The position numbers and the translations under genes are program-made. DNA of 64,000 bases from Ahaetulla prasina (lineage: Eukaryota > Chordata > Lepidosauria > Squamata > Colubridae), in the NCBI RefSeq assembly GCF_028640845.1, contig NC_080541.1, positions 4,026,435-4,090,434 of the forward strand. The letters run 5' to 3'. Every line of letters begins with the position of its first letter. Position 1 is the stretch's first letter. Under the pieces are notes generated by a model. It worked only from the letters and a program-made list of their open reading frames with translations. It had not been told where the DNA came from and searched no databases. Shown here piece by piece: positions 10,564-20,735 of the stretch.

Positions 10564-10648
10564 TTTATATTCAATATTCAATATTATTCAATATTCAATA
10601 TTATTCAATATTGAATAATATTCAATATTATTCAATATTGAATAGATG
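10564..10648. repeat. AT-rich inverted/tandem ATTCAAT repeat
   Basis: Alternating 'attcaatatt' words, with 'caatattgaataatattc' in the centre, make an 85 bp array that can form hairpins. It joins the MITE terminus to the LINE fragment that follows. Confidence 0.85.
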
Positions 10649-10659
10649 ATTTTGTACAC

Positions 10660-11040
10660 ACAAAATCTTCTATTGCAATGTCCTTCCTGTAAAAGACTAC
10701 TTCAGCTTCAATCGCAATAATAGAAGAGCAAACAATAGATTCAAACTTAATGTCAACCGCTTCAAACTTGATTGCAGAAAATATGACTTCTGTAACAGAG
10801 TTGTTAATGCTTGGAACTCATTACCTGACTCCATAGTCTCTACTCAAAACCCCAAAATCTTCAACCAAAAACTGTCTACTATTGACCTCACCCCATTTCT
10901 AAGAGGACTATAAGGAGCGTGCATAAGAGCACAAAAGTGCCTACTGTTCCTGTCCTATTGTTCCCTTCATTATATCAAATTAACATAGCTGTTGCATACT
11001 TTTACATATATATATATATATATATCTTTTATAATGTGTT
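10660..11040 (+). mobile_element. L3-like CR1 LINE, 3' end
   Basis: Reads through the C terminus: 'FSFNRNNRRANNRFKLN', 'NRVVNAWNSLPDS' and 'TIDLTPFLRGL', with a stop, then a 3' UTR ('ggagcgtgcataagagc', 'cctgtcctattgttccc') and a TA-rich end. The same family is at 22.1-23.2 and 38.76 kb, and probably the RT fragment at 33.1-34.1 kb. Confidence 0.75.
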
Positions 11041-11230
11041 GGGTTTTTTTTATGTCGATGTTTGTATATAGTGTTGTGACAAATATCCATGAGTGCACGA
11101 CCTCCAAAGATTTGCTACATGGCAAATAGATGAAACAAAACAATGTGGATGGATTTCCAGTTGTGGCGGCTTGTCTCTTCCTCCATGCAGCAGTGCAACA
11201 TCGAAATGCTCCTGCTCTGGGGTAAGGGGG

Positions 11231-11231
11231 C

Positions 11232-11270
<39 letters not shown>
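11231..11270. repeat. (CA)n microsatellite
   Basis: About 20 CA units. Confidence 0.95.
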
Positions 11271-11271
<1 letters not shown>

Positions 11272-11984
11272 ACAAAGCAGGAAACATTTGTCTCTCAGGC
11301 ACCATCTGTAAGAACTGTGTCATCCCGAAAGAGAAATGCCTTAAATAAATTTCTGCTTCCTTGCCAACCAGCATCTGAATCTCGCAGTCACTGTCCGTGG
11401 TGCTGAACAGAGATTCTATGTCCTTTTATGGTATGGCAGCTTTTAAGGGAATCAGGCAGCTGAGAATTCCTTTGAAAATCACAGTGGGTGAGATTTCCCT
11501 CCGTGTGCCCGCTTAGTAAATGTCCTATTCGATGGAAACCTGTCCCAACCTTCATTTCAAGAAGTCTTCCCCATCTAATCAAGAGTGTCAAGACTTTGGG
11601 GCCTCCAACCGCAGCGGGGAACGTCTTCAGCCAGAATTCTGGTTTCATCAGAATTTGAGAGGATGTGAACAGATGGCTGATACCTTGCTAAAGACATTTA
11701 GAACTGACCTTGGTTTGACCAAGCCATTAAGGGAGGGACTTAGATGAGAGAATAATTTCCAGAAATTGAAGGAACTATGAGAAAGAAACGGTTGCTTTGT
11801 CTCAGTATAAGGGGGAAGGGAGGAGAAATATTTTCAAGTTTATGTTATTAGTCTACAAGAATAAAACTGAATCATCAAAATCTTTGACTCTGGATCTGAT
11901 TTTCCTTAAGTGGTTAGGGATGACTTTGGCACAAGGTGCATAAAACATTTCAAAAGTTTCCAGGACAAGGATATAACACAAGGG
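11271..11984. other. No recognisable gene or repeat
   Basis: Mostly unique-looking. Small open frames on both strands have no recognisable family. Confidence 0.4.
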
Positions 11985-12314
11985 AAATTCCTTCCTTCCC
12001 TTCCTTCCTTCCTTCCTTCCTTCCTTCCTTCCTTCCTTCCTTCCTTCCTTCCTTCCTTCCTTCCTTCCTTCCTTCCTTCTCCCCTCTCTCCTTTATCTTC
12101 TCACCTTCCTTCCTTCCTTCCTTCCTTCCTTCCTTCCTTCCTTCCTTCCTTCCTTCCTTCCTTCCTTCCTTCCTTCCTTCCTTCCTTCTCCCCTCTCTCC
12201 TTTCTCTTCTCACCTTCCTTCTATTCCTTCCTTCCTTCCTTCTTCCCTCCCTCTTCTTTCTCTCTCTTCTCTCCTTCCTTTGAATCCTCCCTCCCTCCCT
12301 CCCTCCCTCCCTCC
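11985..12314. repeat. (TTCC)n compound microsatellite with duplicated spacer
   Basis: Two long TTCC runs, each followed by the same interruption (tctcccctctcctttmtcttctcacc, at ~12078 and ~12187, broken here for brevity), then degenerate TTCC and CCCT. The repeated interruption shows that a ~110 bp block of the array was duplicated. It abuts the 3' end of a minus-strand CR1. Confidence 0.92.
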
Positions 12315-12315
12315 T

Positions 12316-12756
12316 TAGTTAGTTTACATCCATTGTTTCTTGTCTTGCCTTCGGGTGCTTTGCAAAACAATTTGACCCCCTCTTCTTCGTGGCAGCCCCT
12401 CAAATACAGGAACACTGCTATCTTCTTTTCTATAGGCTAGTCTAGACTTTTCTATAGACTAGACTTTTCTCTAGATACCCAATTCCTGCAATCATTCTTC
12501 ATCTGTTTTTTTTTTTTTTTTGTCTCCAGGCCTTTAACCATCCTAGTTGTTCTTCTCTGTACTTTTTCCAAAACCTGAAGCATCTTTTTCGCAGTGCGGT
12601 GACCAAAATTGATTGCAGTTTTCCAGGTGTGGCCTTATTAAAGCTTTATAAAGCAGTACTAATACTTCACTTGATTTTGATTCTATGGCTCTGTTTATAC
12701 AAAGGGCCAGTTGGGAGAAGGAATCCTTCAGTGCTCCCAAAGTGACCGGAGGAATG
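12316..12756 (-). mobile_element. CR1 LINE 3' region, interrupted by solo LTR B
   Basis: Minus-strand reading gives 'APEGKTRNNGCKL', 'LRGCHEEEG', 'LIRPHLENCNQFWSPH' and 'CINRAIESKSSEV'. The upstream end is cut by the LTR at 12757. A poly-T run and a short duplication of the 'tctatagactagac' word lie at 12420-12525. Confidence 0.85.
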
Positions 12757-13279
12757 TGTTGTGTCCCACTCCTCCGCTGACGGCCGGGTCAGGGAAATCC
12801 GAATCAGGCGTGCCTCTGCAGCTCTGCCAAAGTCCTAGCAAAGTTCTCAAGGCAGGCAGGAGACCAGAAAGTGACTTCAGCAAGATATGTTAGACTTTGC
12901 CTGACTCAGAGAATGCCAGAAAGCAGATCCTTTATATAGGCCATGGGGTGTGGCTCCATGACTCAGCACTTATCCAGGCCTGCCCTTCCCTTCCTTCTGC
13001 CGCCGCCTATCAATTCTTCTGAAGTGAGGGTCACTCCAGTCTGCAGCTGTTGACAATTGACCTTCCTCAGGCTCACATGCTGTGGGGGAGGGGGAGGGGT
13101 CTAGTTGCTCCATTTGCCTGGGCATGGAGCCAGAGCTGGGGGCTGGAGGTACTTCTTCCTCCTCAGCCTGTCTGGGCATGGAGCCAGGGCTGGGGCCGGG
13201 AGGCATACTAGGACATTCCTCAGTGTTCAGAAGCAGATAAGAAGGCCCCGGCTGCGGTGAAAGTGGACGAGACACAACA
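12757..13279 (-). mobile_element. Solo LTR B (TGTTGTG family)
   Basis: 523 bp, tgttgtgtccc to agacacaaca, with a perfect 5 bp target duplication gaatg (12752-12756, 13280-13284). The minus strand has a ctatataaagg TATA box and, upstream of it, a frame entering at base 2 with V-V-S-R-P, two P-G-S-M-P-R-Q repeats and a C-terminal D-P-H-F-R-R basic motif. About 90% similar by eye to LTR C at 22.3 kb. Confidence 0.88.
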
Positions 13280-13653
13280 GAATGTGACGTTGGCAAGAGA
13301 AGAAGACCTAGAGCAGAGAAGACACTTGGAAGAAGTCTAGCTCCTTTTTTCCTTTTGCAGCATTTTTCCAACACGTTTCTCTGTGTCTCAAAAAAGCAAG
13401 CTCCCCCCCCCGTTGAGGGGAGGTGGCATGCCGTGGGTGGATAGGGGTGCCACTGAGCCACAGCTCCCCACCCTGGAGTGAAGATGACAACTTCACTCCA
13501 CCTGCACAAAACCCCAAGCACAGAAATAAACTAGTAACACATTTTTTTTCCACGGTTTGCTTGCCACCCACTCAATCCTTGGCAGCAGCAGTCAAGCAAA
13601 AGAGGGCCCCACCTGTGAGGGAGTTTTGCCTGGTAATAAGAGCAGGGAGAGGA

Positions 13654-13700
<47 letters not shown>

Positions 13701-14027
13701 GGCACAGTTGTGGGTGTGTGTGGAAGGGGAATCACGCTAGAAAGCAATGCAAATTCTTTGCTGCAGGGCGTGGGAAGGACACGGGGATCCTGCAAGCAAA
13801 GCGTTGACAGAGAGAGCTGAGAAAATCGGAGGAGGCATGAAAGGTAGCTCAGGACTGACCCAGGTTGGGCTGTCAATCAAAAGAGGTAATGGATCCCAGG
13901 ACCAAACAGTCCCTGCCTCCAAAATCCCAGCATGACACAGTCAAATGAACACAGTGCTATTTATTGTTAACAGACTTTAATAAGTATAACTTTAATATCT
14001 TTAATAACAGCCAGAAAGCTAATAGAA
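13280..14027. other. No recognisable gene; one microsatellite
   Basis: Unique-looking sequence apart from the GT array listed below. I see no convincing reading frame. Confidence 0.4.
13655..13698. repeat. (GT)n microsatellite
   Basis: Over 20 GT units. Confidence 0.95.
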
Positions 14028-14029
14028 TC

Positions 14030-14352
14030 CAGTGTTCCAATATCTCAGGGGCTTCCACAAAGAAGAGGGAGTCAAACTATTCTCCAAAGCACCTGAGGGT
14101 AGAACAAGAAGCAATGGGTGGAAATTAATCAAGGAGAGAAGCAACCTAGAACTAAGGAGAAATTTCCTGACAGTCAGAACAATTAATCAGTGGAACAACT
14201 TGCCTGGAGAAGTTGTGAATGCTCCAACACTGGAAGTTTTTAAGAAAATGTTGGATAACCATCTGACTGAGATGGTGTAGGGTTTCCTGCCTGGGCAGGG
14301 GGTTGGACTAGAAGACCTCCAAGGTCCCTTCCAACTCTGTTATTGTTATTAT
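14030..14352 (+). mobile_element. CR1 LINE 3' end
   Basis: An 82-codon uninterrupted stretch of the ORF2 C terminus ('FQYLRGFHKEEGVKLFSK', 'NFLTVRTINQWNNLPGEVV', 'LDNHLTEMV'), then the complete 3' end. It is one of the better preserved CR1 tails here. Confidence 0.92.
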
Positions 14353-14445
14353 CCTTGGTTATGTAAAGTGATGCATAGATATGTAGGATAATGTTGCAGG
14401 ATCCAAGCTGGGTTGGTCACCAAGACCAGAGATTTTGTCTTCCAA

Positions 14446-14477
14446 GCTTTCAAACTCCTGCTGGAGCCCATCTTCGG
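14446..14477 (-). ncRNA. Hammerhead-like motif, copy 1
   Basis: Minus strand: CCGAAGA, one base, stem GGGCTCC / GGAGTTT (three G-U pairs) round an AGCA loop, then GAAAGC. Same layout as the other copies (core-like 5' strand, one unpaired base, 6-7 bp stem, GAAA). First core base is C-C rather than C-U. Catalysis is unproven. Confidence 0.4.
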
Positions 14478-14496
14478 GGAACTTCTCCGTAACCTT

Positions 14497-15109
14497 TGTA
14501 GAAAGTTAGCACCCACCCTTCTCCTAGAAGAATGAAATATTGTAGGAAATATTAAAAAGCCACCCTAAAGGAGGAATGGAGAAACATGCTCTTGGGAAGC
14601 AGTCCCCACCTTTCTTAATATCCCCCAGCAGATATTTTGTGCCCATTGAGAAAGATTGGGCCAGCTTATCTACAAAACAAAAGACCTTTAGTTCCAGGTT
14701 GATGGGATTAAGACATGACCCTTCAAGACATAATAGGATTAACCCACTAAGAAACAGAGCTCACTACATTGCACAAACTTCTAAGGGCATTGCATCACCC
14801 TCTGAACTTCAACCAAACTTAGCTCAGACAACCTACAGAGCCAGCTATGACACCCCCCCCACAACAGCCAACAGAATACATGTTCTTGCACAGGAACAGG
14901 AAGTTCAAGTGCAAAGCCCAAGAGAAAGTATAAATACCCCTCACTCTCAACTCCATGTGGTCAGCTACAGCAGAGAATCATGGGCTTGGTGGTTCTGCTT
15001 TGCCATTAAACCATCTTTCCAATCAGCCTCCAACCTCCATTTTGTCTCCAGTGCCTTTCTCCCAGCTTGGACCTGGATGTATTCTTTTCAAAAAGATATT
15101 TCTTCCAAC
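14497..15109 (+). mobile_element. LTR, family III (plus strand)
   Basis: Matches, in opposite orientation, the segment at 45777-46275. Shared words are 'gaaagttagcacccaccc' at the start, 'cattaaaccatctttccaa' (polyadenylation signal region) and 'gatatttcttccaac' at the end. A TATA-like tataaatacccc lies at 14930. Boundaries are inferred from the two-copy comparison. No clear target duplication is seen. The 245-codon open frame over it does not resemble a retroelement protein. Confidence 0.65.
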
Positions 15110-15644
15110 GCTTCATCAGCCTTTCTAGCTTTTCTAACAAGGCTACATGATACGTTAGAAAAATTATCAGGCTTGGTTATCATTAATTGTTGCGAATATT
15201 GTCTCTCTCTGCTAAATAATCCCCACTTAAGACTCCTTCTCCTTTCCAAACCCTTCCCTCTTTCTTCTTCTTTTTTCTTCTTTCAGACAAGTGTCAATTT
15301 CGCTTTCACCTAATTTGGAAGATTCCTCCTTAGAAAAGAGAACACGTCAACACCCACCACATCCGTCTGGCATGAAAATAATTTGAAGCAGATGCTTCAA
15401 GCGAAAAACAGCTAAAGGAGTTCCCTTGATTCCAGGAGAGAAAGAACGAGGATGAGAAACCACCAGAACTAAGCGTTTCAGCAGACCAAGAACTGAGATC
15501 AAGGCAGGCAAGGAACATCTTGTGATGATGGTAGCTCCATCGTGTACCTTCTAGTTGCCTTGTACATTTGTCTAGCCTGCTGGCTAAGGAACGGTGATAC
15601 GGATAGTTTTCAACTTACAATCACAATGGAGTAACCTTGTTACA
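15110..15644. other. No recognisable gene or repeat
   Basis: Flank of the LTR. It could be internal retroelement sequence, but I see no primer-binding site or protein motif. Confidence 0.35.
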
Positions 15645-16050
15645 TTAGAGTTAGAATAGAGCTGGAAGGGACCTTGGAGGTCTTCTAGTCCAGCCCCTTG
15701 AATCAGCAGGAGACCCTATATTTCTACTTCAGAATCAGAACAGAGTTGTAAGAGACCTTAGAGGTCTTCCAGTCCAGCCCCCTGTTCAAGAATGGGATCC
15801 TATACCATTTCTGAATCAGAATAGAGCTGGAAGGGACCTTGAAGGTCTTCTAGTCCAGCCTCCTGCTCAAACAGGAGACCCTATACCATTTGAGACAAAC
15901 AATTGTCCAGCCGCTTCTTAAAAACCTCCAGTGATGGAGCACCCACAACATCTGGAGGCAAGCTGTTCCACTGGTTAATTGTCCTCACTGTCGGGAAATT
16001 TATTCTTAATTCCAGATTGCTTTTCTCTTTGGTTAGTTTCCAACCATTGT
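15645..16050 (-). mobile_element. CR1 LINE 3' end with triplicated terminus
   Basis: The terminal ~80 bp (agaatagagctggaaggg ... gaccctatac) occurs three times in tandem (about 15652, 15735 and 15817) before the element continues into ORF2. It ends at an LTR at 16051. Confidence 0.85.
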
Positions 16051-16800
16051 GTTGCAGAGCTGGCAGTGGAGTTGGACAGTGAAGAGGCTGGGAAGATCCT
16101 GGAGGCTGGGGAAGGCCCGGATGAGGGCTCTGTGTCAGAGGCAGAGGTTGGGCCGTTGGTGGCTCAACAGACTAATGCAGTCTGTTATTAACACAGCTGC
16201 TTGCAATTACTGCAAGTTCAAGTCCCACCAGGCCCAAGGTTGACTCAGCCTTCCATCCTTTATAAGGTAGGTAAAATGAGGACCCAGATTGTTGGGGGCA
16301 ATTAAGTTGACTTTGTATATAATATACAAATGGATGAAGACTATTGCTTGACATAGTGTAAGCCGCCCTGAGTCTTCGGAGAAGGGCGGGATATAAATTC
16401 AAATTAAAAAAAAAAAATCTGGGAGTGATGCATGGACTCCAGAGCTTCCAGAGGCAGACAGCAGAGAGGCAGAGGAACAGGAGGAGCCTGTTCCTAGTGC
16501 ACACATGCAAAGAGCTGCCAGAAGGAAAGAGCAGCTAAAGCAAAAAGGACGACTCGGGAGTAAGGCCAGAAGATGATTGGCCACTCCCATAAGGCTTCAA
16601 AGAGCAGCAATGGCTCTTGGGTTCTTTGTAGGAAAGCAATGTTGCTACAATTGTTTCTTGTCTCCTGTTTCTGAACTTCGTGGGGTTCTTGCCAAGAAAA
16701 GCCTTTGGCAGGGTGCCAAAGAAGACAAAGGTTTCTGATAAGGCAGAAAGACTTTTTATGAAGGATTTGTTTTGGTCTTAATTTGCACCCTGTGCAAAGC
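16051..16800 (+). mobile_element. LTR G1 with SINE insertion
   Basis: Plus-strand LTR related to G2. It carries the in-frame acidic segment 'AVELDSEEAGKILEAGEGPD', is interrupted by a SINE at 16151-16418, then continues into 'SREAEEQEEPVPSAHMQR' and further downstream. The segment 16430-16690 is an inverted copy of 16803-17062. The right boundary is uncertain. Confidence 0.65.
16151..16418 (+). mobile_element. tRNA-derived SINE (type T1)
   Basis: Full-length copy with the tRNA-like head, body 'ttgactcagccttccatcc', 3' hairpin 'ccgccctgagtcttcgg' and A-rich tail, inserted into LTR G1. Confidence 0.88.
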
Positions 16801-17209
16801 CCCACAAAGTTCAGAAAGAGGAGACAAGAAACAATTGTAGCAATGTTACTTTCCTACAAAGAGCCCAAGAACAGTTGCTGTTCTTTTAAGCCTTATGGGA
16901 ATGGCCAATCATCTCCTGGCCTTACTCCCAAGTCATCTTTTTTGCTTTAGCTGCTCTTTCCTTTTGGCAGCTCTTTGCATGCGTGCACTAGGAACAGGCT
17001 CCTCCTGTTCCTCTGCCTCTCTGCTGTCCGCCTCTGAAGGCTCCGGAGTCCACACATCACTCCCAGGTGGCCCTGGCCCCTTCTCTGCCTCCGACGCAGA
17101 GCCCTCGTCTGGGCCTCCTGCTGACTCCAGGACTGACCCATTGTCCTCCCCAGCCTCCTCACTGTCTGACTCCGCTGCCAGCTCCACAGGCTGCTGGGGG
17201 ACCACAACA
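16801..17209 (-). mobile_element. LTR G2, inverted relative to G1
   Basis: Minus-strand LTR starting at 17209 (tgttgtggtccc). Frame from base 2 reads V-V-V-P-Q-Q-P then an acidic run 'ELAAESDSEEAGEDNGS' and a basic end 'RMQRAAKRKEQLKQKR'. The sequence is truncated at ~16801 where it meets the inverted G1. Confidence 0.7.
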
Positions 17210-17689
17210 CTTCCTTCCCAGTTACCCTCATGTTGATCTGTGGCGTTCTGCTCAATTTTGGAGGCAGTTTCCCCACTAGAGTTTAAACAGGGTGGGGATG
17301 AAAATGAATGACAATGCAGAAGTGGTCTGATGTCATGCGGATCTGACTTTGCCATGATAATCACAGCAAAGCAGTCAGGCAGATGTTAAGTCTCCATGGG
17401 TTGCTGACATCTCTTCTGCTGCAGAAGATGTGCTTAATTGTTTCTCAGAAGGATCACGATATTAGCAATGAGTTGAAAAAAAATGAGGATTATCTTTTGA
17501 ACACTGTAGGCTGTGTTCCATCGTGGTTTGCAGGTTTTATTACTTTCACTCCACCTCCCATTCTGTAGATGGATTTGCTTGACATGTTGGACACGGAATA
17601 TGGAAATGGATCAAGGAAGAGGAAGAAGAGAAGAAGGAAAAAATAAAGAACAGAAGGCCATGCACTGAGCTAGGAAGTTTTCACAATGT
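17210..17689. other. No recognisable gene or repeat
   Basis: Unique-looking. Small open frames carry no recognisable domain. Confidence 0.4.
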
Positions 17690-17958
17690 CAAGGAAAAGG
17701 GAGGGGAGGAAAAGAGAAGGTGGAAGAAAGGAGGAGGAGGAGAGAAGAAGGAGAAGGAGGAGGAGAAGGAGGAGGAGAAGGAGGAGGAGGAGAGAAGAAG
17801 AAGAAGAAGAAGAAGAAGAAGAAGAAGAAGGAGAAGGAGAAGGAGAAGGAGAAGGAGAAGGAGAAGGAGAAGAAGAAGAGAAGAAGAAGAAGAAGAAGAA
17901 GAAGAAGAAGAAGAAGAAGAAGAAGAAGAAGAAGAAGAAGAAGAAGAAGAAGAAGAAG
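17690..17958. repeat. (GAA/GGA)n homopurine tract
   Basis: Purine-only array on the plus strand: irregular GGA, then (GAA)n, (GGAGAA)n and (GAA)n. It is followed immediately by hammerhead-like copies 2 and 3 and belongs to the same array of units. Confidence 0.95.
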
Positions 17959-18024
17959 GGAAAACCTTTGTGGGTATAGAGAGGACCTACTTCCTTGGTA
18001 CTCTCTGAGTTTTGTTTGCTTGCA

Positions 18025-18058
18025 GACATTTCATTACCCAACTAGGGAACACCTTCAG
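18025..18058 (-). ncRNA. Hammerhead-like motif, copy 2 (degenerate)
   Basis: Minus strand: CTGAAGG, one base, a weak stem around 'tagtt', then GAAATGTC. It lies in the unit 'cttgcagacatttcattaccc', which also occurs at 18.36, 57.36, 57.49 and 61.75 kb. Confidence 0.35.
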
Positions 18059-18362
18059 CATTAGAAGGCAGTTGACAACTCCTATTGCAGGCCATCTGGA
18101 CCACCTCTCAACCACAAATGTCTTTCTCTGGAGCAGGAAACTGGCATGAAAACTCCAGTGTTAAGTCACCCCACCCTTACCCCAAATAGGTTTATTGCAG
18201 AGCTTGGCTGTTCTTGAAAAAGCAGGGTTGGATGGGAGACTACCAGGAAATTCTTAAACTACAGTGGAGAGGTTGAAGAACTATCAAGGGAGAAGGGAGA
18301 GGAGGAGGACGAGGAGAAATATGAGGTCCTTGGTGTTTTCCAATCTTGGTTATTTTCTTGCA

Positions 18363-18387
18363 GATGTTTGATTACCAACCTAGGTAA
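18363..18387 (-). ncRNA. Hammerhead-like motif, copy 3, cut by an LTR
   Basis: The 'gatgtttgattaccaaccta' arm is present, but the core-like strand has been separated by the insertion that begins at 18388. The rest of the unit (tgctagaagagaggggtgtg) resumes at about 18986. Confidence 0.35.
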
Positions 18388-18616
18388 TGTTGTGTCCCCC
18401 CCACTCCGCGAACCTGGCCTCCTGGCAGAAAGTGACTCAGAGAGCGAGGGGGAAGAGCCGACAGGGCTTCTCTCTGCAGAGCCTCCTTCTCTGGCTCCGC
18501 TCCAAGTCCCAGAGGCAGGCCAGGTGGAAGAGATGACGAGGCCTCTGTCTCCTGCATCTCCTCCCTCTCAGACCGTGCCTCAAGACCCAGCTGCTGACAA
18601 TCAGTCGTGGCTCCTA
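18388..18616 (+). mobile_element. 5' part of LTR D (TGTTGTG family), fused to L2
   Basis: Starts tgttgtgtcccccccac. The frame from base 2 reads V-V-S-P-P-L then 'LLAESDSESEGEEPTGLL' and 'DPAADNQSWL'. It stops abruptly where L2 sequence begins. The missing 3' half points to a deletion or a chimeric insertion. Confidence 0.7.
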
Positions 18617-18985
18617 AGCGCTCCATGGCTTAGGACCGGGATACCTTCGAGACCGCCTTCTGCCACCGATTGCCTCCCAACGACCTGTGCGCTCCCACAG
18701 AGTGGGCCTCCTCAGGGTGCCGTCGACCAAACAATGTAGGTTGGCGACCCCCAGGGGGAGGGCCTTCTCTGTGGCGGCACCAGCCCTGTGGAACGAGCTT
18801 CCTCCGGGATTACGACAACTCCCCGACCTCTGGACCTTCAGACGTGAACTGAAGACTTTATTATTTCAGCGCGCTGGACTAGCCTAAGAATAAAATGTTT
18901 TAACTAAATTTTAAGGGTTTTTAATAGGTTTTTACCGTTTTTAGTGATTGGCTATGATAATATTTAGTTTTAATTGGGTTTTTAA
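18617..18985 (+). mobile_element. L2 LINE 3' end
   Basis: Encodes the L2 C terminus with frameshifts: 'RDRLLPPIA'-like start, 'GLLRVPSTKQCRLATPRGRA', 'PALWNELPPGLRQLPD', 'RRELKTLLFQRAGLA'. A short 3' UTR follows. Confidence 0.85.
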
Positions 18986-19009
18986 TGCTAGAAGAGAGGG
19001 GTGTGCAGA

Positions 19010-19095
19010 GAAGAGGAGGAGGAGGAGGAGGAGGAGGAGGAGGAGGAGGAGGAGGAGGAGGAGGAGGAGGAGGAGGAGGAGGAGGAGGAGGAGAA
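19010..19095. repeat. (GGA)n microsatellite
   Basis: Near-perfect GGA array following the resumed unit of hammerhead-like copy 3. Confidence 0.95.
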
Positions 19096-19629
19096 GTGGA
19101 AGGAGGAGGAGAATGGTGAAACATCTCCTGAAAGGTGAATATGCTTTCTAGTCACAAATGTGGGATCAGAAATATCTCTTCTGAGTTGCCACAAAAAAAG
19201 ACCTTGAGAAGCTGTGTGGACATGCTGAGTAATGTAAGAGCACAATGACTTCACCAATCAGTGAGAGTCGAATGTTCTCCGTGTGTGGGGAAGGAGGTAT
19301 GGGGGACAACATTACCATCCCCACCTTCTCATCTCTTCCTACGGTGTTATTAATCTTGCCTTCTCAGTGTTCACTCCCTCCAGAGTTGTGAGTGAATCAG
19401 AAAGGGGGCATTGGTTGGAGTAGAGTAAAGTAAAAGCTGGCATGCTCCTACTATATCCTGGCCTCGTCATGTGTCACAATGTGGGGTGCATTCTGAAAAA
19501 TTTAGCTGATATGTGTAAAGACTTAGAATGTATTTTATGCGCCGGTCAACACAAATAGACTTCTGGATTTGAGGATTGTGACTCCCTTTAAGAAACAGAA
19601 CCTTCAGAATAATTTACTTATTTTTCTTT
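19096..19629. other. No recognisable gene or repeat
   Basis: Unique-looking sequence between the GGA array and the Rex1 copy. Confidence 0.4.
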
Positions 19630-20735
19630 GTCAGGATCTTCCTAACAAACAGGAAGCAGCAGGTGAAGCTAAGCAAGATCACATCAAATACCTGTACAAT
19701 TAGCACAGGGCCCCCCCAAGGCTGTGTGCTCTCCCCACTTCTCTCTGTATACCAATGACTGCATCTCCAATGATCCATCTGTTAAGCTACTGAAGTTCGC
19801 AGATGACACAACAGTGATTGGTCTCATTCGAGACAATGACGAATCCGCATATAGACAAGAGGTCGAACGACTAGCCTTGTGGTGCAACCGAAATAATCTG
19901 GAACTGAACACACTCAAAACCGTAGAAATGGTGATAGACTTTAGGAGAAACCCTTCCATACTTCCACCTCTCACAACACTAGACAACACAGTATCAACAG
20001 TAGAAACCTTTAAATTTCTAGGTTCTATCATATCGCAAGATCTAAAATGGACAGCCAACATCAAAAACATCATTAAAAAAGGACAACAAAGAATGTTCTT
20101 TCTGCGCCAACTCAGTAAGCTCAAACTGCCCAAGGAGCTGCTGATTCAGTTCTACAGAGGAATTATTGAGTCTGTCATTTGCACCTCTATAACTGTCTGG
20201 TTCGGTTCTGCAACCCAACAAGACAGACACAGACTTCAGAGGATCTTTAGAACAAACAATGGCTACCAACCTGCCTTCCATTGAGTACCCGTATACTGCA
20301 CGAATCAAGAAGAGGGCCATGAAAATATTTACAGATCACTCGCATCCTGGACATAAACTGTTTCAACTCCTACCCTCAAAACGACGCTATAGAGCACTGC
20401 ACACCAGAACAACTAGACACAAGAACAGTTTTTTCCCGAAGGCCATCACTCTGCTAAACAAATAATTCCCTCAACACTGTCAAACTATTTACTGAATCTG
20501 CACTACTATTAATCTTCTCATCGTTCCCATCACCAATCTCTTTCCACTTATGACTGTATGACTATAACTTGTTGCTGGCAATCCTTATGATTTATATTGA
20601 TATATTGACCATCAATTGTGTTGTAAATGTTGTACCTTGATGAACGTATCTTTTCTTTTATGTACACTGAGAGCATATGCACCAAGACAAATTCCTTGTG
20701 TGTCCAATCACACTTGGCCAATAAAAATTCTATTC
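19630..20735 (+). mobile_element. Rex1 LINE, RT C-terminal half and 3' end
   Basis: Contains codons for the RT B/C region 'STGPPQGCVLSP', then 'LYTNDC', the catalytic 'FADDTTVIGLI', 'LNTLKTVEMVIDF', 'FLGSIISQDLKW', 'ESVICTSITVWFGSA', 'RRYRALHTRTTRHKNSFFP', which are typical of Rex1/Babar LINEs. One frameshift separates 'GCVLSP' from 'FSLYTNDC', and another lies near 20280. 5'-truncated. The 3' tail (20631-20728) continues into (ATTCT)n. Confidence 0.9.
20631..20728 (+). repeat. LINE 3' tail ending in aataaaaattctattct
   Basis: About 98 bp starting tgtaccttgatgaacg and ending ttggccaataaaaattc, directly followed by (ATTCT)n. The same tail is on the L3-like CR1 at 23187 and on Rex1 copies at 46.6, 47.55, 52.66 and 63.0 kb. 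Confidence 0.92.

Noticed and set aside
14576..15313. 245-codon open frame as a possible gene
   Set aside because: It overlaps an LTR that has a second copy at 45.8 kb in which the frame is not kept, and it has no recognisable domain.
16933..17209. bZIP-like protein from the acidic and basic frame
   Set aside because: The basic run 'KRKEQLKQKR' has no leucine heptads, and the frame lies wholly in an LTR; treated instead as part of the LTR-embedded frame.
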